Source: UBA4735 sp036569845 (GTDB lineage: Bacteria > Chloroflexota > Limnocylindria > P2-11E). Taken from it: a stretch of 23,675 nt of DNA. Position 1 is the first letter of the stretch, and the number at the start of each line of letters is the position of its first letter. The position numbers and the translations under genes are program-made. Location of the stretch: positions 1 to 23,675 of the forward strand of contig DATCPY010000101.1 of NCBI GenBank assembly GCA_036569845.1. The letters run 5' to 3'. A model generated the notes under the pieces. It was given only the letters and a program-made list of their open reading frames with translations. It ran no database searches and was not told the DNA's origin. Positions 1-7,398 of this stretch are shown piece by piece.

Positions 1-1229
1 AACCAGTTCACGATCGTCGTCGCGAGCGTGAAGCGCGTATCGCCCGCCCCGCGCAGCGCGCCACCCATCGTGAAGTTCACGGCCTGGGCCGGCTGCGCGA
101 AGCCGATCACGACCAACGCGCCGATGCCCGCGGTGATGACGCCGCGATCGTTCGTGAAGATCGCGAGGAAGAAGCTTGGGAACAGCGCGAGGATCGCGCC
201 CGCGGACGTCGTCCACAGGATCGCCATCCGCGTCGCGGCCCACCCGGACCGCATCGCCCGCTGCGGGTCACGCATCCCGAGCGACTGCCCCACGAGCGCT
301 GCCGAGGCCGCGGAGAATCCGACGCACGGCAGGAAGGAGAGCGACTCGAGCTGCGCGACGAGCTGGTTCGCGGCGTACGCCTCGGTCCCGAGCCGGAACG
401 CGAGGAAGCCGAGGGCCAGGATGCCGATGCTGAACAGGAATGACTCGCCCGCCGAGTAGCCGCTGATCGACGCGAGCGAGCGCATCGTCGGGCGCTCGAG
501 GCGCCACGACCCGCGCGCGATCCTGACGCCCGCGGTGCCACGCCACAGGAGCGCGATCGTCCCAGCGCAGAAGACGACACTCACGAGGATCTGGGCGTAC
601 GCGGCGCCCATGATCCCGAGGCCCGCGACCGTGACGAGCAGCCAGGTCGCGGGAATGGTGAGCGCGGACCCGCCGGCAGAGAGCCACATCGGCGTCCGAG
701 TGTCTCCGGCCGCACGCATCGCGGAGACGCCGATGATCGAGATGGTCTGGAACACATTCAGCCCGCCGATGAACGCGAGGTACGGCGCGCCCTCGGACGC
801 GACCGCATCGTCCGCGCCGATGAGGACGAGGAGGCGCTTCGCGAAGATCGCGAACAGCGCACCGGTGAGCACGCCGAGGATCGCGCCGAGCACGAGCGAC
901 TGGCGGACGACGCTCGACGCGGCCTCCGCGCGACGTTCCCCCATCCGCCGGCTGACGAGCGCGACGGTCCCGATCGAGATGGCGTTGAAGACCGGAAAGA
1001 GCAGGAAGGTGAACTGGAGCGAGGCGCCGACGGCCGCGATCGCCACCCCGCCCAGGTGACCGATGAACGCTATGACGACCGTCTGGCCGCTCGCGCGGAT
1101 GAGCTGCTCGATGATGCCGGGCCACGCGAGCTGGAACGCCGCGCGGCCAGGGCTGAGAAGCGCGAGCTGCGCCGCGCGGGTCAGTGGCTGCGCTTCCTCG
1201 ACTCCTTCGACCGCCTCCGCTTCCGTCAC
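1..1229 (-). CDS. MATE family efflux transporter (C-terminus cut by window edge)
   Basis: Multidrug and toxic compound extrusion (MATE) transporter of the inner membrane, expected to export organic cations or drugs using a Na+ or H+ gradient. I translated the frame directly: about 409 codons are present and the gene runs off the left edge, so some 30-50 C-terminal residues are probably missing. Many hydrophobic helices are seen. The first half reads WPGIIEQLIRASGQTVVI near residue 38, and the second half repeats a MATE-like pattern (ALVGQSLG, then GALRGAGDTRF near the edge; the first half has AMRAAGDTRTPMW). The start is a GTG sharing GTGA with the selD stop, so the two are probably translationally coupled. 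Its substrate cannot be told. The link to selenium metabolism is positional only. The family call is firm; the subfamily (DinF-like or NorM-like) is open. Confidence 0.85.
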   Translation of the reverse strand, partial: MTEAEAVEGVEEAQPLTRAAQLALLSPGRAAFQLAWPGIIEQLIRASGQTVVIAFIGHLGGVAIAAVGASLQFTFLLFPVFNAISIGTVALVSRRMGERRAEAASSVVRQSLVLGAILGVLTGALFAIFAKRLLVLIGADDAVASEGAPYLAFIGGLNVFQTISIIGVSAMRAAGDTRTPMWLSAGGSALTIPATWLLVTVAGLGIMGAAYAQILVSVVFCAGTIALLWRGTAGVRIARGSWRLERPTMRSLASISGYSAGESFLFSIGILALGFLAFRLGTEAYAANQLVAQLESLSFLPCVGFSAASAALVGQSLGMRDPQRAMRSGWAATRMAILWTTSAGAILALFPSFFLAIFTNDRGVITAGIGALVVIGFAQPAQAVNFTMGGALRGAGDTRFTLATTIVNW

Positions 1230-2272
1230 TCGACCGCGACGCCGTGTCCGCTGAGCGCCGCGCCGACCTTCCACGCCTGCACGCCGTGCGTCTTGAGCGC
1301 GCGATCCCACGCTGCGGCGTGCACCGCTGGCACGCCGACGAGAAGGCCGCCCGACGTCTGCGGATCGAGGAGCAGCCGCTGCGTCGCATCGTCGATCGTC
1401 CCCGCGAACCGCACGTGGCCTTCGCCGACGTAGTACGCCGTATTGCGTTCGAGGCCACCGAAGCTCACGCCGCGTTCAGCGTGTGCGCGCGCGCCCGGCA
1501 GCAGCGGGACGGCGCCCGCCTCGATCCGGATCGCGAGTCCGGATCGCTCCGCCATCTCGTGGGCATGCCCGACGAGCGCGAAGCCAGTCACATCGGTAGC
1601 GGCGTGCAGTCCCGCGTCGACCGCCGCTCGCGCGGCGGCGCGATTGAGCGCGACCATCGAGGCGACCGCGGAGGCGAGGTCCTCGGGCGCGAGGTCGCCG
1701 TTCTTATGGGCCGTCGTGAGGACGCCGGTGCCGATCGGCTTCGTCAGCCACAGCGTGTCACCGGGCCGAAGCGCGCCCTTGGTCAGTAGCCGGTCGGGAT
1801 GCGCACGTCCCGTGACGGCGAGCCCGAATTTCGGCTCCTTGTCGATGACCGTGTGCCCGCCCGCAATGACCCCTTCCCCTTCGGCCATCTTGTCCACCGC
1901 GCCCTGCATCAGCCGCTCGAGCGGATCGAACGAGAGATCGTCCGGCCACGCGACGACGTTGAGCGCGAACAGCACCTCGCCGCCCATCGCATACACGTCG
2001 GACATCGCGTTGGCCGCGGCGATCGCGCCGGCTGCATATGCGTCATCGACGATCGGTGGGAAGAAGTCGACGGTCTCGATGATCGCCACGTCCGGGGCAA
2101 CGCGGTACACCGCCGCGTCGTCGGAGGCCTTCAGTCCGACGAGCAGCTCCGCGGGCTCGCGCTGCAGGGAGAGGGGGCGCAGGACCTGCGCCAGCGGGCC
2201 AGGGCCCAGCTTCGCGCCTCAGCCGGCGCAGGACGACAAGCTGGTGAGCCTCACCTCGTTTCGGTCGGACAT
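1226..2272 (-). CDS. selD: Selenide, water dikinase SelD, a selenocysteine-containing form (in-frame TGA at codon 18)
   Basis: Makes selenophosphate from selenide and ATP, the Se donor for selenocysteine and 2-selenouridine synthesis. The frame from ATG 2272 encodes 348 residues if the TGA at 2221-2219 is read as Sec. The N-terminus reads L-S-S-C15-A-G-U18-G-A-K21, which matches the family signature C-x-x-[C/U]-x-x-K. U18 aligns with catalytic Cys17 of E. coli SelD, and K21 with its essential Lys. The frame then continues without a break into A-S-D51-D-A-A-V-Y (metal-binding Asp) and VDFFPPIVDD, both typical of SelD. A frame beginning at GTG 2110 would lose 54 residues, including the active site. 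An SECIS-like hairpin follows the TGA. No selA, selB or tRNA-Sec lies in this window, so they must be elsewhere. The stop overlaps the MATE start. The upstream gap to the small membrane gene is 27 nt. Confidence 0.93.
2176..2192 (-). promoter_or_regulatory. Bacterial SECIS-like hairpin within selD
   Basis: On the minus strand GGCGCAG-GTC-CTGCGCC forms a perfect 7-bp stem with a 3-nt loop. The loop begins 34 nt after the selenocysteine TGA. Known bacterial SECIS rules are a short apical stem, a loop of 3-14 nt with G in the first two positions, and a loop 16-37 nt from UGA. All three are met. The hairpin would be bound by SelB to recode UGA. A competing fold using GGGCC and GGCCC closer to the TGA is possible, so the exact structure is not certain. 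Confidence 0.7.
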
Positions 2273-2299
2273 GCGACGAGGATAGCCGCGCGCATGGGG

Positions 2300-2479
2300 T
2301 CAGAGGCCGCCGGCCGTCGTCCGGATCCCCGTGTACCAAAGCCCGATCGCGAGAACGATCAGGAGCACGGCGAGCGTGAGATACGACATGCCGCGCCCGC
2401 GCCTGACGAGCACGATGAGCAGGAGCAGGCCGGCGGCGGCGACGAGCGCGAGATCGAGAACAAGGAAGAAGAGCTGCAT
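2300..2479 (-). CDS. Small two-helix membrane protein, 59 aa
   Basis: Unrecognised small protein. Its ATG shares one base with the stop of the upstream oxidase gene (TGATG), which supports this start and coupled translation. Residues about 3-23 form one hydrophobic segment (LVLDLALVAAAGLLLLIVLV), followed by a basic RRGRG turn; a second segment spans about residues 32-49. This predicts a hairpin in the membrane with a positively charged cytoplasmic loop. No motif assigns a function. It could be a small partner of the oxidase or unrelated. The 27-nt gap to selD suggests a shared transcript. Confidence 0.6.
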   Translation of the reverse strand: MQLFFLVLDLALVAAAGLLLLIVLVRRGRGMSYLTLAVLLIVLAIGLWYTGIRTTAGGL

Positions 2480-3621
2480 CAGATCACGTGGTGCTCGGTC
2501 ACGAGTGCGCCACGAGCGAACCGATCGAAGCGCAGCGGAGTCACGTCGACGCTCGGGGTCTCGCCGCAGATGAGCTGCGCGATCACTTCGCCGGCGGCCG
2601 GTGCGTGCATCAGCCCGTGTCCTGAGAACCCTGCGGCGCACACGAAGCCCGAGACCTTATCCACCGTCCCGAGGATGGGATGGCGGTCGGGCGTGTCCTC
2701 GTAGAAGCCGGCCCAGCCGGTCTTCACGGTCGCCTTCTCGAGCACGGGCAGGCGCGTGAGCGCGTGCTCCACCACGGTCGGCAGGAAGTCCCAGTTCACC
2801 GAGTCGTCGAAGCGCGGCGGATCGGCGGGGTCGGCCATGCCGAGCAGGACCCCGCCGGATTCGCGGTGGAAGTACAGGCCCGACGCGAACTCGATGGTGA
2901 GCGGGAATTCGTGGTCAAGGCCGGGCACCGGTCCGGTCACGAAGATGTGTCTGCGGAGGGGCGCGATCGGCAGCGTGAGGCTGACCATCGCGCCGACCTG
3001 CGCGCCCCACGCGCCTGCTGCATTCACGACGGTCCCACATTCGATCCGCTCGTCGCCGGCGCGCACGGCCGTCACCCGTCCTCCGGCGACATCGATGGCG
3101 CGCGCGGGTGCGCCCTCGCGGAACTCGACGCCTCGTTCGCGGGCGCGCGCGACGTACCCCTGCAGAATGGAATGGGGATCTGCGTAGCCGTCCTTGGCGC
3201 AGAACGTCGCGAAGCGCACATCGTCGACCTGCACCTCGGGAAAGAGCGCTTGCGCCTCCGGCCCGGTCAGCCGTCGCGCCGGCACGCCGAGGCGCTGCCA
3301 GAGGGCGAGCGAACGCTCGAACGGCTCGACGTCACGCTCCTCGGTGATGAGGAACAGGTATCCGACCTGATGGAACTGCGGATCGATGCCCATCTCGTCC
3401 TTGAACGCCTCGAGCCGCGGCAGCGCGCGCTGCGACAGCCGCACGTTCACCTCGGTCGAGAACTGGAGGCGGATGCCGCCGGCGTTCTTGCCGGTGGATC
3501 CGGTGCCCAGCCGGTCGCGCTCGAGCACCACGATGCGGCCCGCGCCTCGGAGGCTGAGGTGATAGGCGATCGAGGCGCCGATCACGCCTCCGCCGACGAT
3601 GACGACGTCGGCGCTCGTCAT
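2479..3621 (-). CDS. FAD-dependent amine/D-amino-acid oxidase (DAO family, SoxB-like)
   Basis: A 380-residue flavoprotein of the DAO superfamily, which includes glycine/D-amino-acid oxidases and sarcosine oxidase beta subunits. It would oxidise a primary or secondary amine with FAD. The N-terminus has the dinucleotide-binding fold (G10-x-G12-x-x-G15, with acidic E34 at the end of the second strand), followed by STGKNAGGIRLQFSTEVN, typical of SoxB-like members. The C-terminus has GWAGFYEDTPDRHPILG and AAGFSGHGLMHAPAAGE, the second FAD-contacting region. ATG 3621 shares ATGA with the stop of the D-aminopeptidase gene. Being coupled to a D-aminopeptidase suggests that the released D-amino acid or a peptide-derived amine is its substrate, but the sequence alone does not fix substrate or electron acceptor. 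Confidence 0.85.
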   Translation of the reverse strand: MTSADVVIVGGGVIGASIAYHLSLRGAGRIVVLERDRLGTGSTGKNAGGIRLQFSTEVNVRLSQRALPRLEAFKDEMGIDPQFHQVGYLFLITEERDVEPFERSLALWQRLGVPARRLTGPEAQALFPEVQVDDVRFATFCAKDGYADPHSILQGYVARARERGVEFREGAPARAIDVAGGRVTAVRAGDERIECGTVVNAAGAWGAQVGAMVSLTLPIAPLRRHIFVTGPVPGLDHEFPLTIEFASGLYFHRESGGVLLGMADPADPPRFDDSVNWDFLPTVVEHALTRLPVLEKATVKTGWAGFYEDTPDRHPILGTVDKVSGFVCAAGFSGHGLMHAPAAGEVIAQLICGETPSVDVTPLRFDRFARGALVTEHHVI

Positions 3622-4469
3622 TGCTCCGGCGGCACGGCGGACGGCGCGATACGGACCATCGCCAGAAGCGCTTTGTACATCTCGAGGTAGTCGCGCGACG
3701 CGTAGGCGACGGCTCGCGCCCCGCTGCGCCGCGTGCCAGGGATGAGCTCGGCCATGTCGGCCATCGCGGACGTGAGGAACACAAGCTCGATCTCGTTGCG
3801 CGCCTTTGGCTTCACCGGCTTGGCATCGCGCGCGACATCCATCGCCTTCGCCGCGGCCACCTGCAGCAGCTCCTGGACCCGCTGCGGGTGCAGCATCTTC
3901 GCCGAGAAGCGACCGGTCGCGTCCTTCGTCTTCACGGTGACACACGAGGGAATGAGCGCACGCGCCTCGCGGCACGTCGCACCGTCTCCGGACACGAGGG
4001 TCACGCTCGCGTCGAAATAGCCGGCGAGATACGCGTTGAGCGTCGTCTCGCCGACGGGTGCGCCGTTGAGGTTGCATTCGTAGACTGCGCGGCTCGCGTA
4101 CGTGTGATCGAGCACCGCGCGCGGGTGACCGGCGCGTCCGTGGTAACCGATGAAGAAGCACGTGTCATAGCCACCGTCGATGCCCTGCCCCATGAACCAC
4201 GGCTTCGCGGTGCCGACGAGGAGCTCCGCACGCGGATCGACCTCGTCCGCGTAGAGGTTGTGCATGCTGCCGTGCGAGTCGTTCACGCAGAAGCGCGCTG
4301 CGCCGTTCGATGCGGCGCCCTCGATCGCGGCGTTGACCTCTTTCGTCATCCAGGTGCGTGCGCGCTCGTACTCGACGCCGCTCATCATCACGTGGCTGTA
4401 GGCCGCGACGCCACCGATGCCTTCCATGTCGACGGAGATCCACACGCTCGAGGGATCGCGCTTCGGCAC
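3618..4469 (-). CDS. M55 family D-aminopeptidase (DppA-like)
   Basis: Zinc D-aminopeptidase related to Bacillus DppA, which removes N-terminal D-amino acids such as D-Ala from short peptides. Expected M55 residues are all present: D14 and E16 (SVDMEG), H66 (NDSHG), H110 (GYHG), H122 (LDHTYAS, the proposed nucleophile) and E141 (VGETTLNAYLAGYF). Their spacing nearly matches D8, E10, H60, H104, H115 and E133 of Bacillus DppA. I chose GTG 4469, giving 283 aa against about 274 for DppA, because longer readings enter the tRNA-Leu gene. GTG 4445 is an alternative. No good Shine-Dalgarno is visible. The stop overlaps the oxidase start. With the solute-binding protein upstream, this looks like peptide or cell-wall peptide recycling. 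Confidence 0.88.
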   Translation of the reverse strand: MPKRDPSSVWISVDMEGIGGVAAYSHVMMSGVEYERARTWMTKEVNAAIEGAASNGAARFCVNDSHGSMHNLYADEVDPRAELLVGTAKPWFMGQGIDGGYDTCFFIGYHGRAGHPRAVLDHTYASRAVYECNLNGAPVGETTLNAYLAGYFDASVTLVSGDGATCREARALIPSCVTVKTKDATGRFSAKMLHPQRVQELLQVAAAKAMDVARDAKPVKPKARNEIELVFLTSAMADMAELIPGTRRSGARAVAYASRDYLEMYKALLAMVRIAPSAVPPEQ

Positions 4470-4500
4470 GGTCGGATGGTAGCGAGGTCTTGATGCTCTG

Positions 4501-4584
4501 TGCCGACGGCGGGACTTGAACCCGCACTCCCTTGCGGGAACCGCCACCTGAAGACGGCGCCTATGCCAATTCGGCTACGTCGGC
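4501..4584 (-). tRNA. tRNA-Leu (anticodon CAG)
   Basis: I folded an 84-nt cloverleaf by eye. The acceptor stem is GCCGACG with CGTCGGC, and the discriminator is A. The anticodon stem CCGTC/GGCGG encloses loop TTCAGGT, giving anticodon CAG for CUG codons. The long variable arm (CCCGCAAGGG core) is as expected for a class II tRNA. The T arm is GCGGG-TTCAAGT-CCCGC. No CCA is encoded. The first ten nucleotides overlap the end of the upstream endonuclease gene. The tRNA is uninterrupted. Confidence 0.96.
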
Positions 4585-5417
4585 GAAGAAGACGATTGTA
4601 CCGTGCTCCCGGCGCCCGGATGGCGCTCGATGTAGCTCCGCCAGATGCGGTGCTTGCGTTCAAGTCGCGGCACCGTCGGGTCTCGGTAGAGCAGCGGGAG
4701 GAGCCGCAGACCGTCGCGCTTTCCATATCGCAGGGTCACGAACTCGTGGCGGTCGGCCGTCGCGGGCTTGACCGTTAACCAGCCTGGCGCACCGACTAGC
4801 GGCTCGAGCTTGCCGCGCAGCCACTCGAGATGGGTACGACTCGCCGAGTTGAAGCCGACAACGATGCGCTCGTATCGATAGTCGGGGTAGGTCCTCTTCG
4901 TCGCAGCGTGGATGAAGTTCGTGATGTCGCCGTCGCCGTCCAGCAGTCCGCGCGCGCATTCCAGGAGGTACTCGTCGGGGACATTCAGCGGACCAATGGT
5001 CAGGCTCTTCCGCGGAGTCACTCCCACGGTGAGCAACCATTTGCACAGCAGCACATCGCCAATCTGCGTCTTGTAGACAACACCGCCAGTCCTCGTGCTG
5101 ATCTCGGCGATCTTGTTCGTCTTGCCCAAACAGCTCAGGAGGATCTCAACGAGCTCGCGATCGGCGCTCGGGAACGCGAGATGGCGGCCGTCGGTCTGAC
5201 ATCCATCGGTCGCCAGCAAGCCGACCGCGTACGCGAGCGTCGGAGTCCACACGACTGACGCCGGTGGAGCCTTGCGTCGGCGGTCCGCTGCGGGTAAGAG
5301 GTGTGAGTCGTAGGTCTTGCCGCGGTGGGCATCCGCATTCCTTGCGATCCGTGGATCGTTCGACGCGTTGCGACCCTTGGACCAACCCTTGCCTTCACCC
5401 TTCGGCACGCGATCCAT
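4575..5417 (-). CDS. Free-standing LAGLIDADG homing endonuclease
   Basis: Predicted 280-residue DNA endonuclease with two LAGLIDADG helices. Counting from the GTG at 5423, they are YAVGLLATDGC (residues 65-75) and CARGLLDGDGDI (156-167), so it is a single-chain two-domain enzyme with an acidic residue in each active site. The N-terminus has GKGWSKGR and DPRIARNADAHRGKTY, a basic segment often seen on LAGLIDADG proteins of this type and perhaps used for DNA contact. I chose ATG 5417; GTG 5423 is possible. No clear Shine-Dalgarno. The TAG stop is nucleotides 8-10 of tRNA-Leu, so its message and the tRNA precursor overlap. No intron or intein surrounds it. It sits 35 nt downstream of the solute-binding protein gene and is probably a selfish insertion into the operon. 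The target site is unknown. Confidence 0.85.
   Translation of the reverse strand: MDRVPKGEGKGWSKGRNASNDPRIARNADAHRGKTYDSHLLPAADRRRKAPPASVVWTPTLAYAVGLLATDGCQTDGRHLAFPSADRELVEILLSCLGKTNKIAEISTRTGGVVYKTQIGDVLLCKWLLTVGVTPRKSLTIGPLNVPDEYLLECARGLLDGDGDITNFIHAATKRTYPDYRYERIVVGFNSASRTHLEWLRGKLEPLVGAPGWLTVKPATADRHEFVTLRYGKRDGLRLLPLLYRDPTVPRLERKHRIWRSYIERHPGAGSTVQSSSSPT
4595..4600 (-). promoter_or_regulatory. Possible -10 element for tRNA-Leu
   Basis: TACAAT on the minus strand ends 10 nt before the tRNA 5' end, which would place a start site a few bases upstream of the mature tRNA. It lies within the last codons of the endonuclease gene. No convincing -35 box is seen at 16-18 bp, so this is weak. Confidence 0.3.
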
Positions 5418-5458
5418 ATGCACAGGTCGCGGACGCCGTGTCTATAGGACCCCTCGAG

Positions 5459-7096
5459 CTATTGCCTGAGCACCGTCTTCACGTACCAGTCCTCCACGTT
5501 CCAGAACCGCTGCGGCGGATCGTTGACTGGCGCGATCTTGAACCCCTGCACCGTGTGCGACTGCGCGTACAGGTAGTCGGTGTAGTAGAGGAACACGACG
5601 GGCACATCGGTCGCGATCGCGGTCCAGACCTGCGCGAACAGCTCGCGCCGCTTCGTCTGGTCGACCGTTCGCCGGGCCTGCTCGAGCAGCCGGTCCATCG
5701 GCAAGGTCGAGTAGCCGGAGAAGTCGTCGCCCGGATCGTTCACCTGGCTCGAGTGGAAGAACGGATACGGGTCGGGGTCGTTGCCCACCGTGATCCCAAC
5801 GAGCAGGGCGTCGAAATCGCGCTGTCGCGCGACACGGTCCACGAGATCGACGAACGGAACCGCGCGCACGTCGACCCTCATGCCGACGGCGCCGAGGAAG
5901 TCCGCGATCTGCCGCGCCGCCGCGAGACGCGGCGCCTCATCGGAGGTCGCGATCGAGAACGTGAGCGGCACGCCGCCCTTGTCGCGGATGCCGTCTCCGT
6001 CGTGATCCACCCAGTCCGCGGCATCGAGCATCGCGCGGCTGTCGGCGACCGAGAACGGGTACCGCGGCACGTCCCGGACGAACGCCCACGATGACGAAGG
6101 CACGAACTCATCGGCCACGCTCCCCCGCCCGTCTGCCGCGACCTGAAGCACCTTGCCGCGGTCGATCGCCGTGACGATCGCCTGACGGACCACCCGATCG
6201 CGGAACACGGACTTCGTCGGCCGCACGTTGAGGAACAGGGCCGTGAAGTCGTTCGTGGGCAGGCTGAACAGGTCGACCGACTTCAGCGTCCGCGCGCGTC
6301 CGGCGTCTTGCGGAGAGAGCCCGCCGGCCGCATCCACCTCGCCGCGAGCGAGGGCCGCGAGCGCCTCACTCTCGTCGCGGTAGAAGCGCAAGACGATCTT
6401 GTCGAGATACGGGCGCGAGCGCGCGGGCTTCGTCCGATAGAAGTCGTCCGACCGCACGAGCGTGACCTGCCGGCCATCGACCTCGCTCACCTTGAACGGC
6501 CCGGTGCCGATGGGCTTGAGGTTGAACGGCTGGCGCGCGAGATCGGCGAACGTCACCGCGCCAAGAAGATGCGCCGGCACGAGCGGGACGGTCGTGCTGC
6601 CGGCGAACGGCGCGTACGCGTCGGGGAGCGTAAATCGGACGACCTTCGGCCCTAGCGCCGTCACCGCCACGCCGCGGAACGCGTCGGCGAAGGGCCCGTT
6701 GTACCCCTTGTCCTGGAGCAGCCCCACCGTGTACAGGACGTCGTCCGCAATGACCGGCGCCCCGTCGTGCCACGTCGCGTCGGACCGGATCGTGAATGTC
6801 CAGACCTTGCCGGTCGGATCGACGTCGAAGGTCGATGCGAGGTCGGCGATGATGGTGCCGTCGCGATCGAAGCGCGTGAGGCCGCTGAACACGAGGCGCG
6901 ACACGTCCTGATCGACGTTGGTGGCGGCGAGGATCGGGTCGAAGTACAGCGGTGCGCCGGCCACGCCCTCTACATACGTGCCGCCGAACGCGGGATCCGT
7001 CGGAGCGTCGGTGCGGTCGGTCGCGATCGCGACCATGCTCGTGAGGGCGAGCAGACCGACGAGTGCCAGGACGGCGAGCTTGTCACGACGGGTCAA
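5459..7096 (-). CDS. Family 5 extracellular solute-binding protein (peptide/nickel ABC type)
   Basis: Extracytoplasmic receptor of the DppA/OppA fold (SBP_bac_5), 545 aa, expected to bind oligopeptides or a similar ligand. Residues 7-25 form a hydrophobic signal or anchor segment with no lipobox Cys, so it may be held by an uncleaved helix instead of a lipid. Family features are GLTRFDRDGTIIADLA, TFTIRSDATWHDGAPV, PIGTGPFKV and FLNVRPTKSVFRDRVVRQAI. DHDGDGIRD near residue 365 resembles a calcium loop. The start is TTG at 7096; an in-frame TGA lies 6 nt upstream, so it cannot extend. AGGAGG lies 24 nt upstream of the TTG, too far for a normal RBS. No permease or ATPase of an Opp system is nearby. 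Downstream come the D-aminopeptidase and oxidase, beyond the endonuclease and tRNA, suggesting peptide use. Confidence 0.87.
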   Translation of the reverse strand: MTRRDKLAVLALVGLLALTSMVAIATDRTDAPTDPAFGGTYVEGVAGAPLYFDPILAATNVDQDVSRLVFSGLTRFDRDGTIIADLASTFDVDPTGKVWTFTIRSDATWHDGAPVIADDVLYTVGLLQDKGYNGPFADAFRGVAVTALGPKVVRFTLPDAYAPFAGSTTVPLVPAHLLGAVTFADLARQPFNLKPIGTGPFKVSEVDGRQVTLVRSDDFYRTKPARSRPYLDKIVLRFYRDESEALAALARGEVDAAGGLSPQDAGRARTLKSVDLFSLPTNDFTALFLNVRPTKSVFRDRVVRQAIVTAIDRGKVLQVAADGRGSVADEFVPSSSWAFVRDVPRYPFSVADSRAMLDAADWVDHDGDGIRDKGGVPLTFSIATSDEAPRLAAARQIADFLGAVGMRVDVRAVPFVDLVDRVARQRDFDALLVGITVGNDPDPYPFFHSSQVNDPGDDFSGYSTLPMDRLLEQARRTVDQTKRRELFAQVWTAIATDVPVVFLYYTDYLYAQSHTVQGFKIAPVNDPPQRFWNVEDWYVKTVLRQ

Positions 7097-7142
7097 CGCT
7101 CAGCGCCTGCGATGTCGGGTCCTCCTGCGCGGGCGGGGCCGC

Positions 7143-7370
7143 TCAGGCCGCGGGCGACGTGGTCCGCGCGCCGACGAGGGAGATCAGGATGAACACCGCG
7201 ACGAGCACGATCGTCAAACGGAAGAGGGTCCGCTCGATGCCGCGCCGGCTGCGATAGGCCGTCGACTCACCGCCGAACGTCGACGAGAGCCCGGTCCCGC
7301 GTGCCTGCAGCAGGATCGACGTCGCGACGGCGATCGCGATGAGCAACTGTGAGACCTGAAGGAGATCCAT
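7143..7370 (-). CDS. secG: Preprotein translocase subunit SecG
   Basis: A 75-residue auxiliary subunit of the SecYEG channel in the inner membrane. It shows the family layout: helix 1 (residues about 2-18, LLQVSQLLIAIAVATSILLQ), a conserved cytoplasmic loop containing ARGTGLSSTFGG, then helix 2 (about 47-67, LFRLTIVLVAVFILISLVGA). The start at ATG 7370 fits the normal SecG length. No Shine-Dalgarno is evident, and a small hairpin abuts the start. It lies near tpiA and gpmI, a conserved neighbourhood in Gram-positive-like bacteria. Confidence 0.92.
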   Translation of the reverse strand: MDLLQVSQLLIAIAVATSILLQARGTGLSSTFGGESTAYRSRRGIERTLFRLTIVLVAVFILISLVGARTTSPAA

Positions 7371-7398
7371 CGGGACATCAGTGTACCCGCTCGGACTC

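Noticed and set aside
2219..2221. In-frame TGA in selD as a nonsense mutation (pseudogene)
   Set aside because: The TGA sits exactly at the known Sec/Cys site, the frame is intact on both sides, and an SECIS-like hairpin follows at the right distance.
3622..4161. N-terminal extension of the FAD oxidase across the D-aminopeptidase
   Set aside because: Out-of-frame shadow; the Rossmann fold begins immediately after ATG 3621, which overlaps the peptidase stop.
4501..5417. Group I intron or tRNA interruption carrying the endonuclease
   Set aside because: The tRNA folds as an intact 84-nt cloverleaf and the endonuclease lies entirely upstream apart from a 10-nt overlap; no intron core was seen.
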